Shown: positions 7,618 through 17,577 of the stretch, piece after piece
Position numbering within the stretch: the first letter of the stretch is position 1
Layout: every line of letters starts with the position of its first letter
NCBI GenBank assembly: GCA_024234875.1
Contig: JACKNM010000003.1
Coordinates: forward strand, 550,001-614,000
Direction: 5' to 3'
Length of the DNA: 64,000 nucleotides
Source of the DNA: Ectothiorhodospiraceae bacterium
Lineage (GTDB): Bacteria > Pseudomonadota > Gammaproteobacteria > HK1
The notes under the pieces: model-generated
What the model was told of the DNA's origin: nothing
The model's database searches: none
What the model saw: the letters and a program-made list of their open reading frames with translations, nothing else
Made by a program: the position numbers and the translations under genes

Positions 7618-9042
7618 ATGGCCGATTCAACCGCTCAGGACACCTACAACTACAAGGTCGTCCGCCAGTTCGCGGTGATGACGATCGTCTGGGGCATCGT
7701 CGGGATGCTCGTAGGCGTGCTCATCGCCGCTCAGCTCGCGTGGCCGGCGTTGAACTTCGATCTGCCGTGGCTGACCTATGGGCGACTGCGGCCACTGCAC
7801 ACCAACGCGGTGATCTTCGCGTTCGGAGGCTGCGCGCTGTTCGCCACCTCGTACTACGTGGTCCAGCGCACCTGCCACGTGCGGCTGTTCTGCGACAAGC
7901 TCGCGGCCTTCACCTTCTGGGGCTGGCAACTCGTCATCCTGAGCGCGGCCATCACCCTTCCGCTCGGCATCACCACCAGCAAGGAGTACGCCGAGCTCGA
8001 GTGGCCGATCGACATCCTCATCGCGGTGGTGTGGGTGTCGTACGCGATCGTCTTCCTCGGCACCATCGTGAAGCGGCGGGTCCGCCACATCTACGTGGCG
8101 AACTGGTTCTTCGCCGGCTTCATCCTGGCGGTCGCCCTGCTGCACATCGTCAACAGCGCCGCGCTGCCGGTCAGCATGTGGAAGTCGTACTCCGCGTACT
8201 CGGGCGTCCAGGACGCGATGGTGCAGTGGTGGTACGGGCACAACGCGGTCGGGTTCTTCCTCACCGCGGGCTTCCTCGGCATCATGTACTACTTCGTGCC
8301 CAAGCAGGCCGGCCGGCCGGTGTACTCGTACCGGTTGTCGGTGGTGCACTTCTGGGCGCTCATCTTCACCTACATGTGGGCCGGTCCCCACCATCTCCAC
8401 TACACCGCGCTGCCGGACTGGGCACAGTCGCTCGGCATGGTGTTCTCCCTCGTCCTCCTCGCCCCGTCCTGGGGTGGCATGATCAACGGCATCATGACCC
8501 TGTCGGGAGCGTGGGAGAAGCTGCGTACGGACCCGGTGCTGCGCTTCCTCATCGTGTCGGTGTCGTTCTACGGCATGTCGACCTTCGAGGGGCCGATGAT
8601 GTCCATCAAGACGGTGAACGCGCTGTCGCACTACACCGACTGGACGATCGGCCACGTGCACTCCGGCGCCCTCGGTTGGGTGGCCCTGGTCTCGCTCGGC
8701 GCCATGTACTACATGATCCCGCGGCTGTTCGGCCGCGAGCTGTACAGCCTGCGTCTGGTGGAGGTGCACTTCTGGGTCTCCACCATCGGCATCGTGCTCT
8801 ACATCACCGCGATGTGGGTCGCGGGAATCATGCAGGGGCTGATGTGGCGGGCGGTCAACGACGACGGCACGCTGACCTACAGCTTCGTCGAGTCGGTCGA
8901 GGCGATGCACCCCTTCTACGTCATCCGGTTCCTGGGCGGGGCGTTGTTCCTCCTCGGTACCCTGGTCATGGCCTACAACCTTTGGAAGTCGGTGGCCGGA
9001 GCCCGCGCGTACGACGCGCCGGTGCTGGCGCCGTCGCACTGA
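7618..9042 (+). CDS. ccoN: cbb3-type cytochrome c oxidase subunit I
   Basis: The 474-residue, twelve-helix catalytic subunit keeps the metal ligands: H61 (low-spin haem b, RPLHTNA), H208 (CuB, WWYGHNAVGFF), H258/H259 (CuB, AGPHHLHY) and H346/H348 (haems, GHVHSGALGW). It reduces oxygen to water with high affinity and pumps protons across the inner membrane. The ATG at 7618 is preferred over 7597 because GGAG lies 6 nt upstream and no ribosome site precedes 7597. ccoO follows after 12 bp. Expression under low oxygen is supported by the upstream FNR box. Confidence 0.97.
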   Translation: MADSTAQDTYNYKVVRQFAVMTIVWGIVGMLVGVLIAAQLAWPALNFDLPWLTYGRLRPLHTNAVIFAFGGCALFATSYYVVQRTCHVRLFCDKLAAFTFWGWQLVILSAAITLPLGITTSKEYAELEWPIDILIAVVWVSYAIVFLGTIVKRRVRHIYVANWFFAGFILAVALLHIVNSAALPVSMWKSYSAYSGVQDAMVQWWYGHNAVGFFLTAGFLGIMYYFVPKQAGRPVYSYRLSVVHFWALIFTYMWAGPHHLHYTALPDWAQSLGMVFSLVLLAPSWGGMINGIMTLSGAWEKLRTDPVLRFLIVSVSFYGMSTFEGPMMSIKTVNALSHYTDWTIGHVHSGALGWVALVSLGAMYYMIPRLFGRELYSLRLVEVHFWVSTIGIVLYITAMWVAGIMQGLMWRAVNDDGTLTYSFVESVEAMHPFYVIRFLGGALFLLGTLVMAYNLWKSVAGARAYDAPVLAPSH

Positions 9043-9054
9043 GGAGCGCTCGAG

Positions 9055-9669
9055 ATGGCAGGCGGACACGAGAGAATCGAGACCAATCTCGGGCTCATGC
9101 TGGTGCTGGTGCTGATCGTGATCAGCTTCGGAGGCTTGATCACCATCACCCCGCTGTTCTTCCAGACCAACCTCCTGAAGCCGGTCGACGGGCTCGAGCC
9201 CTACGGCGCGCTCGAGCTGGAGGGAAGGGACATCTACATCCGTGAGGGCTGCTACACGTGCCACTCGCAGATGGTCCGTCCCTTCCGTGCCGAGACCGAG
9301 CGTTACGGCCACTACTCGGTGGCGGGCGAGTACATCTACGACCGGCCGTTCCAGTGGGGCTCGAAGCGCACCGGGCCCGATCTGCAGCGAGTCGGCGGGC
9401 GCTACAGCGACGAGTGGCATCGGGTGCATCTGGTGAACCCGCGCGACGTCGTGCCCGAGTCGATCATGCCGGGATATCCGTGGCTCGAGGTCAACGCCCT
9501 CGACCCGGCGGGCGTCGAGGGCAAGATGCGCACCTTGCGCACGCTCGGGCACCCGTACACCGACGAGCAGATCCAGCAGGCGCCGGGACTGCTCGAGGGC
9601 AAGACGGAGATGGACGCGATGGTCGCCTACCTCCAGTCGCTCGGCACCCACGTCAAGATTCGGAGGTGA
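9055..9669 (+). CDS. ccoO: cbb3-type cytochrome c oxidase subunit II
   Basis: The 204-residue monohaem subunit has one N-terminal membrane anchor (about residues 11-33) and a periplasmic c-haem domain with CYTCH at 66-70. Later Met residues in the SIMPGYPWL region provide the axial ligand typical of CcoO. It passes electrons from CcoP to the CcoN active site. GAGGAG lies a few bases before the ATG. It sits between ccoN and ccoQ in the standard order. Confidence 0.96.
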   Translation: MAGGHERIETNLGLMLVLVLIVISFGGLITITPLFFQTNLLKPVDGLEPYGALELEGRDIYIREGCYTCHSQMVRPFRAETERYGHYSVAGEYIYDRPFQWGSKRTGPDLQRVGGRYSDEWHRVHLVNPRDVVPESIMPGYPWLEVNALDPAGVEGKMRTLRTLGHPYTDEQIQQAPGLLEGKTEMDAMVAYLQSLGTHVKIRR

Positions 9670-9674
9670 CGGCG

Positions 9675-9881
9675 ATGGATCTGGGAGCCATACACGGGAT
9701 TTGGACGGTGGTCTTGCTCGTCGTCTTCGCCGGGATCGTGGTGTGGGCCTTCGGGCGCACACGGCGCGATGCCTTCGAGTCGGCCGCGCGCATTCCGTTC
9801 GAGGACGATGACGAGGAGGTTCGCGGCACGCGCCGCGCGACCGCGAGCCGCAACCGGAATCCGGGGAACCGAGATGGGTAA
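9675..9881 (+). CDS. ccoQ: cbb3-type oxidase subunit CcoQ/FixQ
   Basis: This 68-residue protein has one membrane helix (IWTVVLLVVFAGIVVWAFG, residues 8-26) followed by a charged tail with an acidic run (FEDDDEE), as in CcoQ, which stabilises the oxidase. It is longer than many CcoQ proteins because of a basic C-terminal tail. The gene begins 5 nt after ccoO and its last codons overlap the ccoP start by 8 nt. Confidence 0.88.
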   Translation: MDLGAIHGIWTVVLLVVFAGIVVWAFGRTRRDAFESAARIPFEDDDEEVRGTRRATASRNRNPGNRDG

Positions 9882-10767
9882 CTTCAGCAGCGGAATCTGG
9901 AACATCATCATCATCGTGGTCACGCTCGGCGGCCTCGCCGCGTGCTGGCTGCTGACGATGAAGAACACCTCCGGCAAGACCAAGGCCGGAGAGACGGTGG
10001 GTCACACCTGGGACGGTGATCTGCAGGAGTACAACAACCCGCTACCGCGGTGGTGGGTGAACATGTTCTACCTGACCATCGTCTTCGCGGTGGTCTACCT
10101 GCTGCTCTATCCGGGTCTCGGCTCGAACTCGATGTTCCTCGGTTGGACGCAGCTCACGCAGTACGAGGAGGAGATGGCCGCGGCCGAGGCGACTTACGGC
10201 CCGATCTTCGAGCGCTACCGCGAGCAGCCGATCGAGAAGGTCGCGGCGGACCAGGAAGCGCTGAAGATCGGTCGCCGGCTGTACGCCACCTACTGCACCG
10301 GCTGCCACGGCTCCGATGCCGGTGGCGTGCGTGGGTTCCCCAACCTGCGCGACGGTGACTGGCTGTGGGGTGGCACGCCGGAGGCGATCGAGACCTCGAT
10401 CAGTGCCGGCCGCAACGGCATGATGCCGGCCTGGAAGGACGCGCTGGGTGGTGACGAGGGCGTGCGCCAGGTGACCCAGTTCGTTCTCACTCTCGCCGGG
10501 CGAGACGCCGACGCCGCGGCGGCCGAGCAGGGCAAGACCAAGTTCGGCCAGTTCTGCGCCGCGTGCCATGGCGCCGAAGGCAAGGGCAATCCCATGCTCG
10601 GCGCACCCAACCTCACCGACGACGTCTGGCTGTACGGTGGCTCGGCGGGCACGATCGAGCAGACCATCGCCCTCGGGCGCCAGGGGCGCATGCCGGCCCA
10701 CGGCGAGTTCCTCGGGCCGGCGAAGGTGCACCTGCTGGCGGCGTACGTCTACAGTCTGTCGAAGTGA
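9874..10767 (+). CDS. ccoP: cbb3-type cytochrome c oxidase subunit III (dihaem)
   Basis: The 297-residue protein has two N-terminal membrane helices (about 8-28 and 62-80) separated by the conserved HTWDGDLQEYNNPLPRWW segment, then two cytochrome c domains with CTGCH (141-145) and CAACH (228-232). CcoP accepts electrons from soluble cytochrome c. The ATG at 9874 overlaps ccoQ by 8 nt; the stop overlaps the next gene by GTGA. Confidence 0.96.
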   Translation: MGNFSSGIWNIIIIVVTLGGLAACWLLTMKNTSGKTKAGETVGHTWDGDLQEYNNPLPRWWVNMFYLTIVFAVVYLLLYPGLGSNSMFLGWTQLTQYEEEMAAAEATYGPIFERYREQPIEKVAADQEALKIGRRLYATYCTGCHGSDAGGVRGFPNLRDGDWLWGGTPEAIETSISAGRNGMMPAWKDALGGDEGVRQVTQFVLTLAGRDADAAAAEQGKTKFGQFCAACHGAEGKGNPMLGAPNLTDDVWLYGGSAGTIEQTIALGRQGRMPAHGEFLGPAKVHLLAAYVYSLSK

Positions 10768-11071
10768 CGACCGGCCGTCCCGACGACGTGCAGGGCGCGG
10801 GGGAGCGTATCCCCCGCGTCCAGCTCGTGAGCGCCGTGGTGTGGCCCGCCTTCGTCATGGCGGGGGTGGCGACCGCGGTCTTCTTCACCTTTCTGGACCC
10901 GGTGCACGTGCTCGAATGCACCGGTGAAGCCCCGCTCGGGCGCACCGCCGCCTACAGTCTCGGCTTCTTCATGTTCTGGGCGCTGTGCATCGCGACGGGC
11001 GCAGGCACCGCCTATTTCTTGCGCCCGGAGGTCCCACCGCGGCCACCGCGTCCGAGGACCGAGGAGCTTTC

Positions 11072-11075
<4 letters not shown>
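10764..11075 (+). CDS. Small two-helix membrane protein between ccoP and ccoG
   Basis: The 103-residue product has two hydrophobic segments (about residues 22-43 and 63-85) and a Pro/Arg-rich tail. It starts at GTG overlapping the ccoP stop (GTGA) and ends in another GTGA overlap with ccoG, so it is translated in lock-step with the oxidase genes. I do not recognise a named family; it does not resemble CcoH (no periplasmic FixH domain) or CcoS. Tight coupling suggests an accessory or assembly role in cbb3 oxidase. Real-gene confidence rests on the two coupled overlaps and membrane-protein composition. Confidence 0.8.
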
Positions 11076-12535
<1,460 letters not shown>

Positions 12536-12613
12536 AGTCCTGGAGCCGGCGCGACGAGACTCGTCCGGGCGTCCCCGCCCGCGCGTTCCGTCCTCGCCGA
12601 GGAGAGCAGTCGA

Positions 12614-13156
12614 ATGGGAGCATGGGCGATGTCACCGCGTTCGCAAGGGCCGGGTCGGCCCTGGTATCGCGAGCCACTGGTGTGGCTGGTGCTGGGCATT
12701 CCGGCGTCGGCGGTGGTGATGGGGGTGGTGATGCTCGTGCTCTCGGTCGAGAGCTACGACGGGCTGGTGGCCGACGACTACTACCGCCGTGGCCTCGAGA
12801 TCAACCGCGCCGTCGAGCGCGCTCGGGCCGCCGCGACGCTGGGTCTCGAGGCCCGGGTCGAGATCGACCCCGGCAGCGCCACGGTACGCGCGACACTGAC
12901 CGCGACCGACCCCCGGTTCCAGCCGCCGGACACCGTCGCGCTGCGGTTGTCACACGCGACGCGTGCGGCACGCGACATCGTCGTCGACCTCACGCACGGT
13001 GGTGGTGGGCGCTACGTCCAGCGGTTGCCGGAGCTCGACGGCGGGCTGCCGAGTGGGCGCTGGTACCTGCGGTTGGAGACCGATGCGTGGCGTGTGGACG
13101 GCGCCCTCCCCGACGCGAGCGCGCGGGTGGCGCGTCTCCTGCCGGAGCCTGGATGA
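12614..13156 (+). CDS. ccoH: FixH/CcoH-type oxidase assembly protein
   Basis: The 180-residue protein opens with the FixH hallmark WYREPLVWLVLGIP and one membrane helix (about 24-44), then ESYDGLVADDYYRRGLEIN, and a periplasmic beta-rich domain. CcoH is required for assembly and stability of cbb3 oxidase. The ATG at 12614 has GGAGAG 7 nt upstream; a second ATG at 12629 is possible. It lies 78 bp after ccoG on the same strand. Confidence 0.9.
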   Translation: MGAWAMSPRSQGPGRPWYREPLVWLVLGIPASAVVMGVVMLVLSVESYDGLVADDYYRRGLEINRAVERARAAATLGLEARVEIDPGSATVRATLTATDPRFQPPDTVALRLSHATRAARDIVVDLTHGGGGRYVQRLPELDGGLPSGRWYLRLETDAWRVDGALPDASARVARLLPEPG

Positions 13157-13252
13157 TCGCTCGCCTGCCCCGGTGAGCGCGCCCGCCTCCGCGAGGACGG
13201 CGCGGCGCGCCGGCAGTTCGCGGCTCGACCTCGACCACCGGCGCTCCCGGCC

Positions 13253-13939
13253 ATGATCGACGACGCCCAGGTCGGCCTTGCCGCCGCCTTTCTGATGGGG
13301 CTGCTCGGCTCCGCCCACTGTGCCGGTATGTGCGGTGGGATCGCGGGTGCAGTCTGCGTCGGAGGCACGGGCGCGCTGCCGCCCGGCGCCCTGCTCGGGC
13401 GGGTGCTCGGCTACAACGCCGGGCGAATCCTCTCCTACTCGCTGGCCGGCGTGGTGGTCGGGGCGATCGGGGCGCGGGTCGCGACCCTGGCGCCGCTCGA
13501 CGGCGCGCGGACGTTCGCCACCGTGGTGCAGGCGGTGAGCATGCTCGCCGTCGGTCTCTACCTCATCGGTCTGACCCGTGTGCTGGCGCCACTGGAGCGC
13601 CTCGGCGGTGTGCTCTGGCGGCGACTCGCGCCTCTCGTCGACCTCGGTCGTCGGGTGCAGGGACCGGTCGGGGCGGTGCTCGCCGGGATGGTGTGGGGTT
13701 GGCTTCCCTGCGGCCTGGTCTACGCCGCTCTCGGGGTCGCGCTCGGTGCCGGCGGGGCGGCGGGCGGCGGGCTGGTCATGGCGACGTTCGGGGCTGGCAC
13801 CGTGCCGATGATGGTCGCCATCGGTGTCGGCAGCGCGACCATCGCGCGACGCGGGCGCCGGCCGTGGCTCAGGCGACTGGTCGGCGCCGCCCTGGTGCTG
13901 GCCGGTGTCGCGCTCGGGCTGCGCGCCGGCGTCGGGTGA
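13253..13939 (+). CDS. DsbD_2/SafE-type membrane protein, probable cbb3 biogenesis factor
   Basis: The 228-residue protein has about six membrane helices and conserved cysteines in AHCAGMCGGI (C23, C27) and WGWLPCGLVY (C153). These are the DsbD_2 (often named sulfite exporter TauE/SafE) signatures regularly found in cco clusters. Such proteins are thought to move reducing power or copper for oxidase maturation, so real sulfite export is unlikely. It follows ccoH by 96 bp and ends 24 bp before the convergent haemerythrin gene. Confidence 0.85.
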   Translation: MIDDAQVGLAAAFLMGLLGSAHCAGMCGGIAGAVCVGGTGALPPGALLGRVLGYNAGRILSYSLAGVVVGAIGARVATLAPLDGARTFATVVQAVSMLAVGLYLIGLTRVLAPLERLGGVLWRRLAPLVDLGRRVQGPVGAVLAGMVWGWLPCGLVYAALGVALGAGGAAGGGLVMATFGAGTVPMMVAIGVGSATIARRGRRPWLRRLVGAALVLAGVALGLRAGVG

Positions 13940-13963
13940 GGTCGTGCACCCGCACGCCCGCGT

Positions 13964-14512
13964 TCAGCTCGCCGCGCGGTCGATGTGCGCGAGCAGGTCT
14001 CGATACTCCTCGGCCACGACCGGCCCGAACACCGGATCCCCACGACGCTCGAAGGCACGAGCCACGGCGGCCCAGTCCTCGTCGTGCAGCGTGCTCTCGG
14101 CCAGCGGGAAGGCCTCGCCGTCCTCGACTCGCATGTGATGGCGCAGGAAGCCGGCGTAGTCGCGGGCCGCGCCGGCGAGCTCGGTGCGCTCGACGATGCC
14201 GCCGTCGACCACGCGTGACAGCACCTCGAGCAGCGCCCGCCCCTTGGTGGCGAGGCCCTGGTGCTCGCGGCGGAGCTGCTCGACCACCGCGGGCGCCCGG
14301 GCCGAGCGCGCACGCAGGCGCTCGAACATCAGGTCTTCCTTGGGGTGGTGGGTGTGGTCGGGGTAATGCGTCATGTAGTGCATGATGTCGCGCATCAGCT
14401 CGAAGTCGGCGTCGCGAATGCGCTCGACGGCGTCGATCTCGCGCTCGAGCAGGTCGAGCAAGTGGGCGATGTTGCGGTGGTCCGTCCGCAGGTCGTCGAG
14501 AATCTCAGGCAT
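13964..14512 (-). CDS. Haemerythrin HHE-domain protein
   Basis: The 182-residue helical protein carries the di-iron ligand set H12 (TDHRN), H53/H55/H56 with E59 (HTHHPKED), H84 (REHQG) and H125/H126 with E130 (RHHMRVED). HHE proteins bind oxygen or nitric oxide or help repair Fe-S clusters. The ATG at 14512 has GGGAG 8 nt upstream and is preferred over the GTG at 14521. A perfect FNR box with TAGCAT -10 lies upstream, inside the end of ccoS. It interrupts the cco cluster on the opposite strand. Confidence 0.87.
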   Translation of the reverse strand: MPEILDDLRTDHRNIAHLLDLLEREIDAVERIRDADFELMRDIMHYMTHYPDHTHHPKEDLMFERLRARSARAPAVVEQLRREHQGLATKGRALLEVLSRVVDGGIVERTELAGAARDYAGFLRHHMRVEDGEAFPLAESTLHDEDWAAVARAFERRGDPVFGPVVAEEYRDLLAHIDRAAS

Positions 14513-14541
14513 CGCGCTCACTCCCGCGTCGCGTCGATTGC

Positions 14542-14583
14542 ATGCTAGGGATGGGCCTCATCGCCCGGCTTGATCGCGATCAA
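14542..14583 (-). promoter_or_regulatory. FNR class II promoter of the haemerythrin gene
   Basis: TTGAT-CGCG-ATCAA (14570-14583) is a perfect FNR box and TAGCAT at 14547-14542 is the -10, separated by 22 bp. The box lies inside the last codons of ccoS, so the haemerythrin has its own oxygen-controlled promoter in addition to any read-through from ccoIS. Confidence 0.75.
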
Positions 14584-14788
14584 CGCTCGGGTCCGCGACG
14601 CGGGCATCCGGCGGGTGGCTCTCCTTCGCCCGGGGTGCCTCGCCGGGGTCATCGTCGTCCATCAGGATGCGGTGCGCCGGGCCCTCGAGATCCTCGAACT
14701 GACCGGAGCGCACCGCCCACACCAGGGCGACGGCGACGACGGCGACCAGCACCACCGACAACGGCAACAGGAGATAGAGGATCTCCAC
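14558..14788 (-). CDS. ccoS: cbb3-type oxidase assembly protein CcoS
   Basis: The 76-residue protein starts with the CcoS signature EILYLLLPLS and one membrane helix (3-26), then SGQFEDLEGPAHRIL and acidic DDDD. CcoS is needed to insert cofactors into cbb3 oxidase. It uses GTG at 14788, 11 bp after ccoI, with only a weak ribosome site. The tail is longer than typical (usually about 50-60 residues), and its last codons carry the FNR box used by the haemerythrin gene. Confidence 0.88.
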   Translation of the reverse strand: MEILYLLLPLSVVLVAVVAVALVWAVRSGQFEDLEGPAHRILMDDDDPGEAPRAKESHPPDARVADPSVDRDQAGR

Positions 14789-14799
14789 GCGCGATGGGC

Positions 14800-17310
14800 T
14801 CAGCGGGCCATGCCGGGCGCGATCTTCGGCTGCCGGCGCGCAGCGGTCACCCGTCCTGCGCGCAGGCTGTTGGCGACCACCACCAGGGAGCTCAACGACA
14901 TCCCGATGGCGGCCATCCAGGGCGCGAGCAGGCCGGTCGCCGCCGCGGGCAGCGCGATCACGTTGTAGGCGAACGCCCAGGCCAGGTTCTGGCGAATGAT
15001 CCGGGTCGTGCGCCGGGCCACGCGACGTGCCTCGGCGAGCGCCGGCAGGTCGTCGCCGAGAAGCAGGAGGTCGGCGCTGGCGCGGGCGACGTCGGCGCCG
15101 GTGCCCATGGCCACCGACACGTCGGCGGCGGCGAGGACGGGGGCGTCGTTCACGCCGTCGCCGACCATCACCACGCCCCGGTGGTCGCGGCGGAGCGCGT
15201 CCAGCGCCCCCCGCTTGCCCAGGGGGTCGAGGGCAGAGCGCGCGTCGGCGATGCCGAGGCGGGCCGCGAGCGCGTCGACCGCCCCCGGACCGTCGCCCGA
15301 GAGCACCGAGGTCGTGGCGCCGTCGGCATGCAGGCGCTGCACCATCGCCTCGGCGCCGGCACGCGGGGAATCGCCGAGTGCCAGCGCCGCGAGGACCGCG
15401 TCGGCACGCGCCAGCACCAGCTCGGTGGCCCCGGGGGTGGCCACCGTCGCCAGCAGGTCGCGTGGGATCTCGAGCCCGGTGGCGCGGGCGACGAACGGGG
15501 GGTTGCCCAGCCAGTAGCGGACCCCCTCGACCACGCCGGACACCCCCCCGCCGGGGGTCGTCTGCACCTCGACCGCCTGCGGAACCACGCCGCGGGCGGC
15601 ATCGCGCACCGCGCGGGCGATGGGATGGCTCGCGTGGCGCTCGAGCGCTGCGGCCACCGTCAGGCAGCGTGCGGCCGCGACGCCGGAGGTCACCGCCACC
15701 CCGGCCAGCTCGAACCGCCCGGTGGTCAGCGTTCCGGTCTTGTCGAACACCCAGTGCTCGGCGCGGGCCAGGGACTCCACCGCGTCGCCGCCCGAGCACA
15801 CCAGGCCGAGCCGGGCGAGCGCCGCGCTCGCCGCGGTGAGTGCCGCCGGGGTGGCGAGCGAGAGCGCACACGGGCACATCACGACCAGCACCGCGATGGT
15901 GACCTCGACCGCGCGTGACGCGTCGAGGTGGTACCAGACCGCGGCCACCACCGCCGCCCCGACCAGGGCGACCCCCACGAACCAGCCGGCCACCCGGTCG
16001 GCGATGCGGGCGAGTCGTGGCTTCGACGCCCGCGCGCCGTCGACCAGCCCCTGCATGCGGGCCAGCACCGTCTCCTCGCCGACACGCTCGACCCGCACCT
16101 CGAGCGGGCTCTCGTAGTTGGTCGAGCCGCCCACCACGGGGTCGCCCAGACCCTTCGCCACCGGCCGCGACTCACCGGTGAGCAACGCCTCGTCGACGCT
16201 GGAGCGCCCCGCCTCCACGCGACCGTCGGCCGGCACGATCTCCCCCGGGCGCACCACCACCAGGTCGCCGACCGCGAGGTCCGCGACCGCCACCGACGAC
16301 TCGCGCCGGCCGCCGCTCCCGTGCGCCTCGAGTCGACAGGCGCGGGCCGGCGTCGGGCAGAGCAGCGACTGCGCGACGCGGGCGTGTCGGCGCCGCGCCA
16401 GCAGCTCGAGCTGACGGGCGACCAGCAGTGCGAGGGTGAACATCGCCACCGAGTCGAAGTAGATCTCCCCGCCGCGCACCACCGCCACCGTGCTGGCGAC
16501 ATAGGCGATGGCGATGCCGAGCGCGACCGGCACGTCCATGCCCGGAGCACGGGCGCGGATGCCACGAAGCGCACCGGCGAAGAACGGCCGCGCGGCGTAG
16601 ACGACGATCGGCGTCGCGAGGGCGAGGCTCACCACCCGCATCAGCCCGGCGAGCCCCGGCTCACTGTCCTCGCCGGCGCCCATGTAGAGGGCGAGGGCCA
16701 GCATCATCACCTGCATTCCGAGCAGCGCGGCGACGCCGATGCGCTGCAGCCGATCGCGGACCTCGGCATCGAGCCGGGCCTCGCGCTCGGCGCGATCGTA
16801 GGGGCGCGCGCGATAGCCGATGTGCTTCAGCGCCGCGAGGATGTCGCTGAGCGCGGTACGCGCCGGATCCCAACGCACCCGTGCCCGATGGGTGGCGTAG
16901 TTGACCTCTGCCGAGCGCACCCCCGGCAGTGCCAGCAACCGGCGCTCGACCAGCCAGACGCAGGCGGCGCAGGTGACGTCGTCGAGCAGGAGCGAGGTCT
17001 CCTTGGCGTCGCCGCTGGTCTCCACGAAGCGTCGCTCGACCTCGGGGTGGTCGAAGGTGCGGGCGTCGCGCAGGAACTCCGGGACGAGGCCCTCGCCGCG
17101 CGCGGCGGGACGCTCGCGGTGTCGGTAGTAGTCGCCGAGGCCGCTGGCGACGATTGCCTCGGCCACCGCCGCGCAGCCGACACAACACATCGGCCGCGGC
17201 GTGCCGTCGATGGTGACGGAGGCCGGTGCCGCGCGCGGGACCGGCTCGCCGCAGTGGAAGCAGGCCTTCTCGTCGTTGGCGGTCGCGGTGTGGGCGTCCG
17301 GGGCGTTCAC
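14800..17310 (-). CDS. ccoI: CcoI copper-translocating P1B-type ATPase
   Basis: The 836-residue ATPase has N-terminal cysteine motifs (CFHC 17-20, CCVGC 42-46), an HMA domain with CAAC (114-117), eight membrane helices, TGES (378-381), CPC (479-481), DKTGT (523-527) and GDGVNDAP in the hinge. CcoI/FixI exports copper for the CuB site of cbb3 oxidase. The GTG at 17310 is used because an earlier frame opening at 17439 would place the FNR box inside the gene; AAGG lies 4-7 nt upstream. It leads the ccoI-ccoS unit, opposite in direction to the other cco genes. Confidence 0.94.
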   Translation of the reverse strand: MNAPDAHTATANDEKACFHCGEPVPRAAPASVTIDGTPRPMCCVGCAAVAEAIVASGLGDYYRHRERPAARGEGLVPEFLRDARTFDHPEVERRFVETSGDAKETSLLLDDVTCAACVWLVERRLLALPGVRSAEVNYATHRARVRWDPARTALSDILAALKHIGYRARPYDRAEREARLDAEVRDRLQRIGVAALLGMQVMMLALALYMGAGEDSEPGLAGLMRVVSLALATPIVVYAARPFFAGALRGIRARAPGMDVPVALGIAIAYVASTVAVVRGGEIYFDSVAMFTLALLVARQLELLARRRHARVAQSLLCPTPARACRLEAHGSGGRRESSVAVADLAVGDLVVVRPGEIVPADGRVEAGRSSVDEALLTGESRPVAKGLGDPVVGGSTNYESPLEVRVERVGEETVLARMQGLVDGARASKPRLARIADRVAGWFVGVALVGAAVVAAVWYHLDASRAVEVTIAVLVVMCPCALSLATPAALTAASAALARLGLVCSGGDAVESLARAEHWVFDKTGTLTTGRFELAGVAVTSGVAAARCLTVAAALERHASHPIARAVRDAARGVVPQAVEVQTTPGGGVSGVVEGVRYWLGNPPFVARATGLEIPRDLLATVATPGATELVLARADAVLAALALGDSPRAGAEAMVQRLHADGATTSVLSGDGPGAVDALAARLGIADARSALDPLGKRGALDALRRDHRGVVMVGDGVNDAPVLAAADVSVAMGTGADVARASADLLLLGDDLPALAEARRVARRTTRIIRQNLAWAFAYNVIALPAAATGLLAPWMAAIGMSLSSLVVVANSLRAGRVTAARRQPKIAPGMAR

Positions 17311-17340
17311 GGGCCTTGGTGGGCTGGTCGACGGTAGCCG

Positions 17341-17382
17341 ACGATAGCGGCCGGTCGTCCGCACAGTGTTGATCGTCGTCAA
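17341..17382 (-). promoter_or_regulatory. FNR-type promoter of ccoI-ccoS
   Basis: TTGAT-CGTC-GTCAA (17369-17382) matches nine of ten bases. On the minus strand TATCGT (17346-17341) lies 22 bp further, a 4/6 -10 match at the class II position, 30 bp before the chosen GTG start. Confidence 0.65.
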
Positions 17383-17450
17383 CGCCCGATCGGGTTCGAC
17401 GGTGATTATTTCATCACTGTGTGACTGTGGAGTCGTCAAATCTTCGGCCG

Positions 17451-17464
17451 TTGATGCGGATCAT
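17451..17464 (+). promoter_or_regulatory. FNR-type box upstream of the RND operon
   Basis: TTGAT-GCGG-ATCAT matches nine of ten consensus bases. No good -10 is seen at the class II distance (CTCACT at 17487-17492 is poor), so it may act at another spacing or also serve ccoI. It sits in the 267-bp divergent space between ccoI and the RND gene. Confidence 0.45.
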
Positions 17465-17577
17465 GGTCGTGATGACGCCGATGGGGCTCACTGACCGCCA
17501 TTCGGGGATCGTCCTTCGACGATGGTCTCCAGTCGGCTCGCGCGCCGCGTCGCTCATCGACGCGGAACGGGCCGGCC

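Noticed and set aside
7627..10005. A 792-codon minus-strand frame across ccoN, ccoO and ccoQ
   Set aside because: It is antisense to the oxidase genes, with no recognisable domain.
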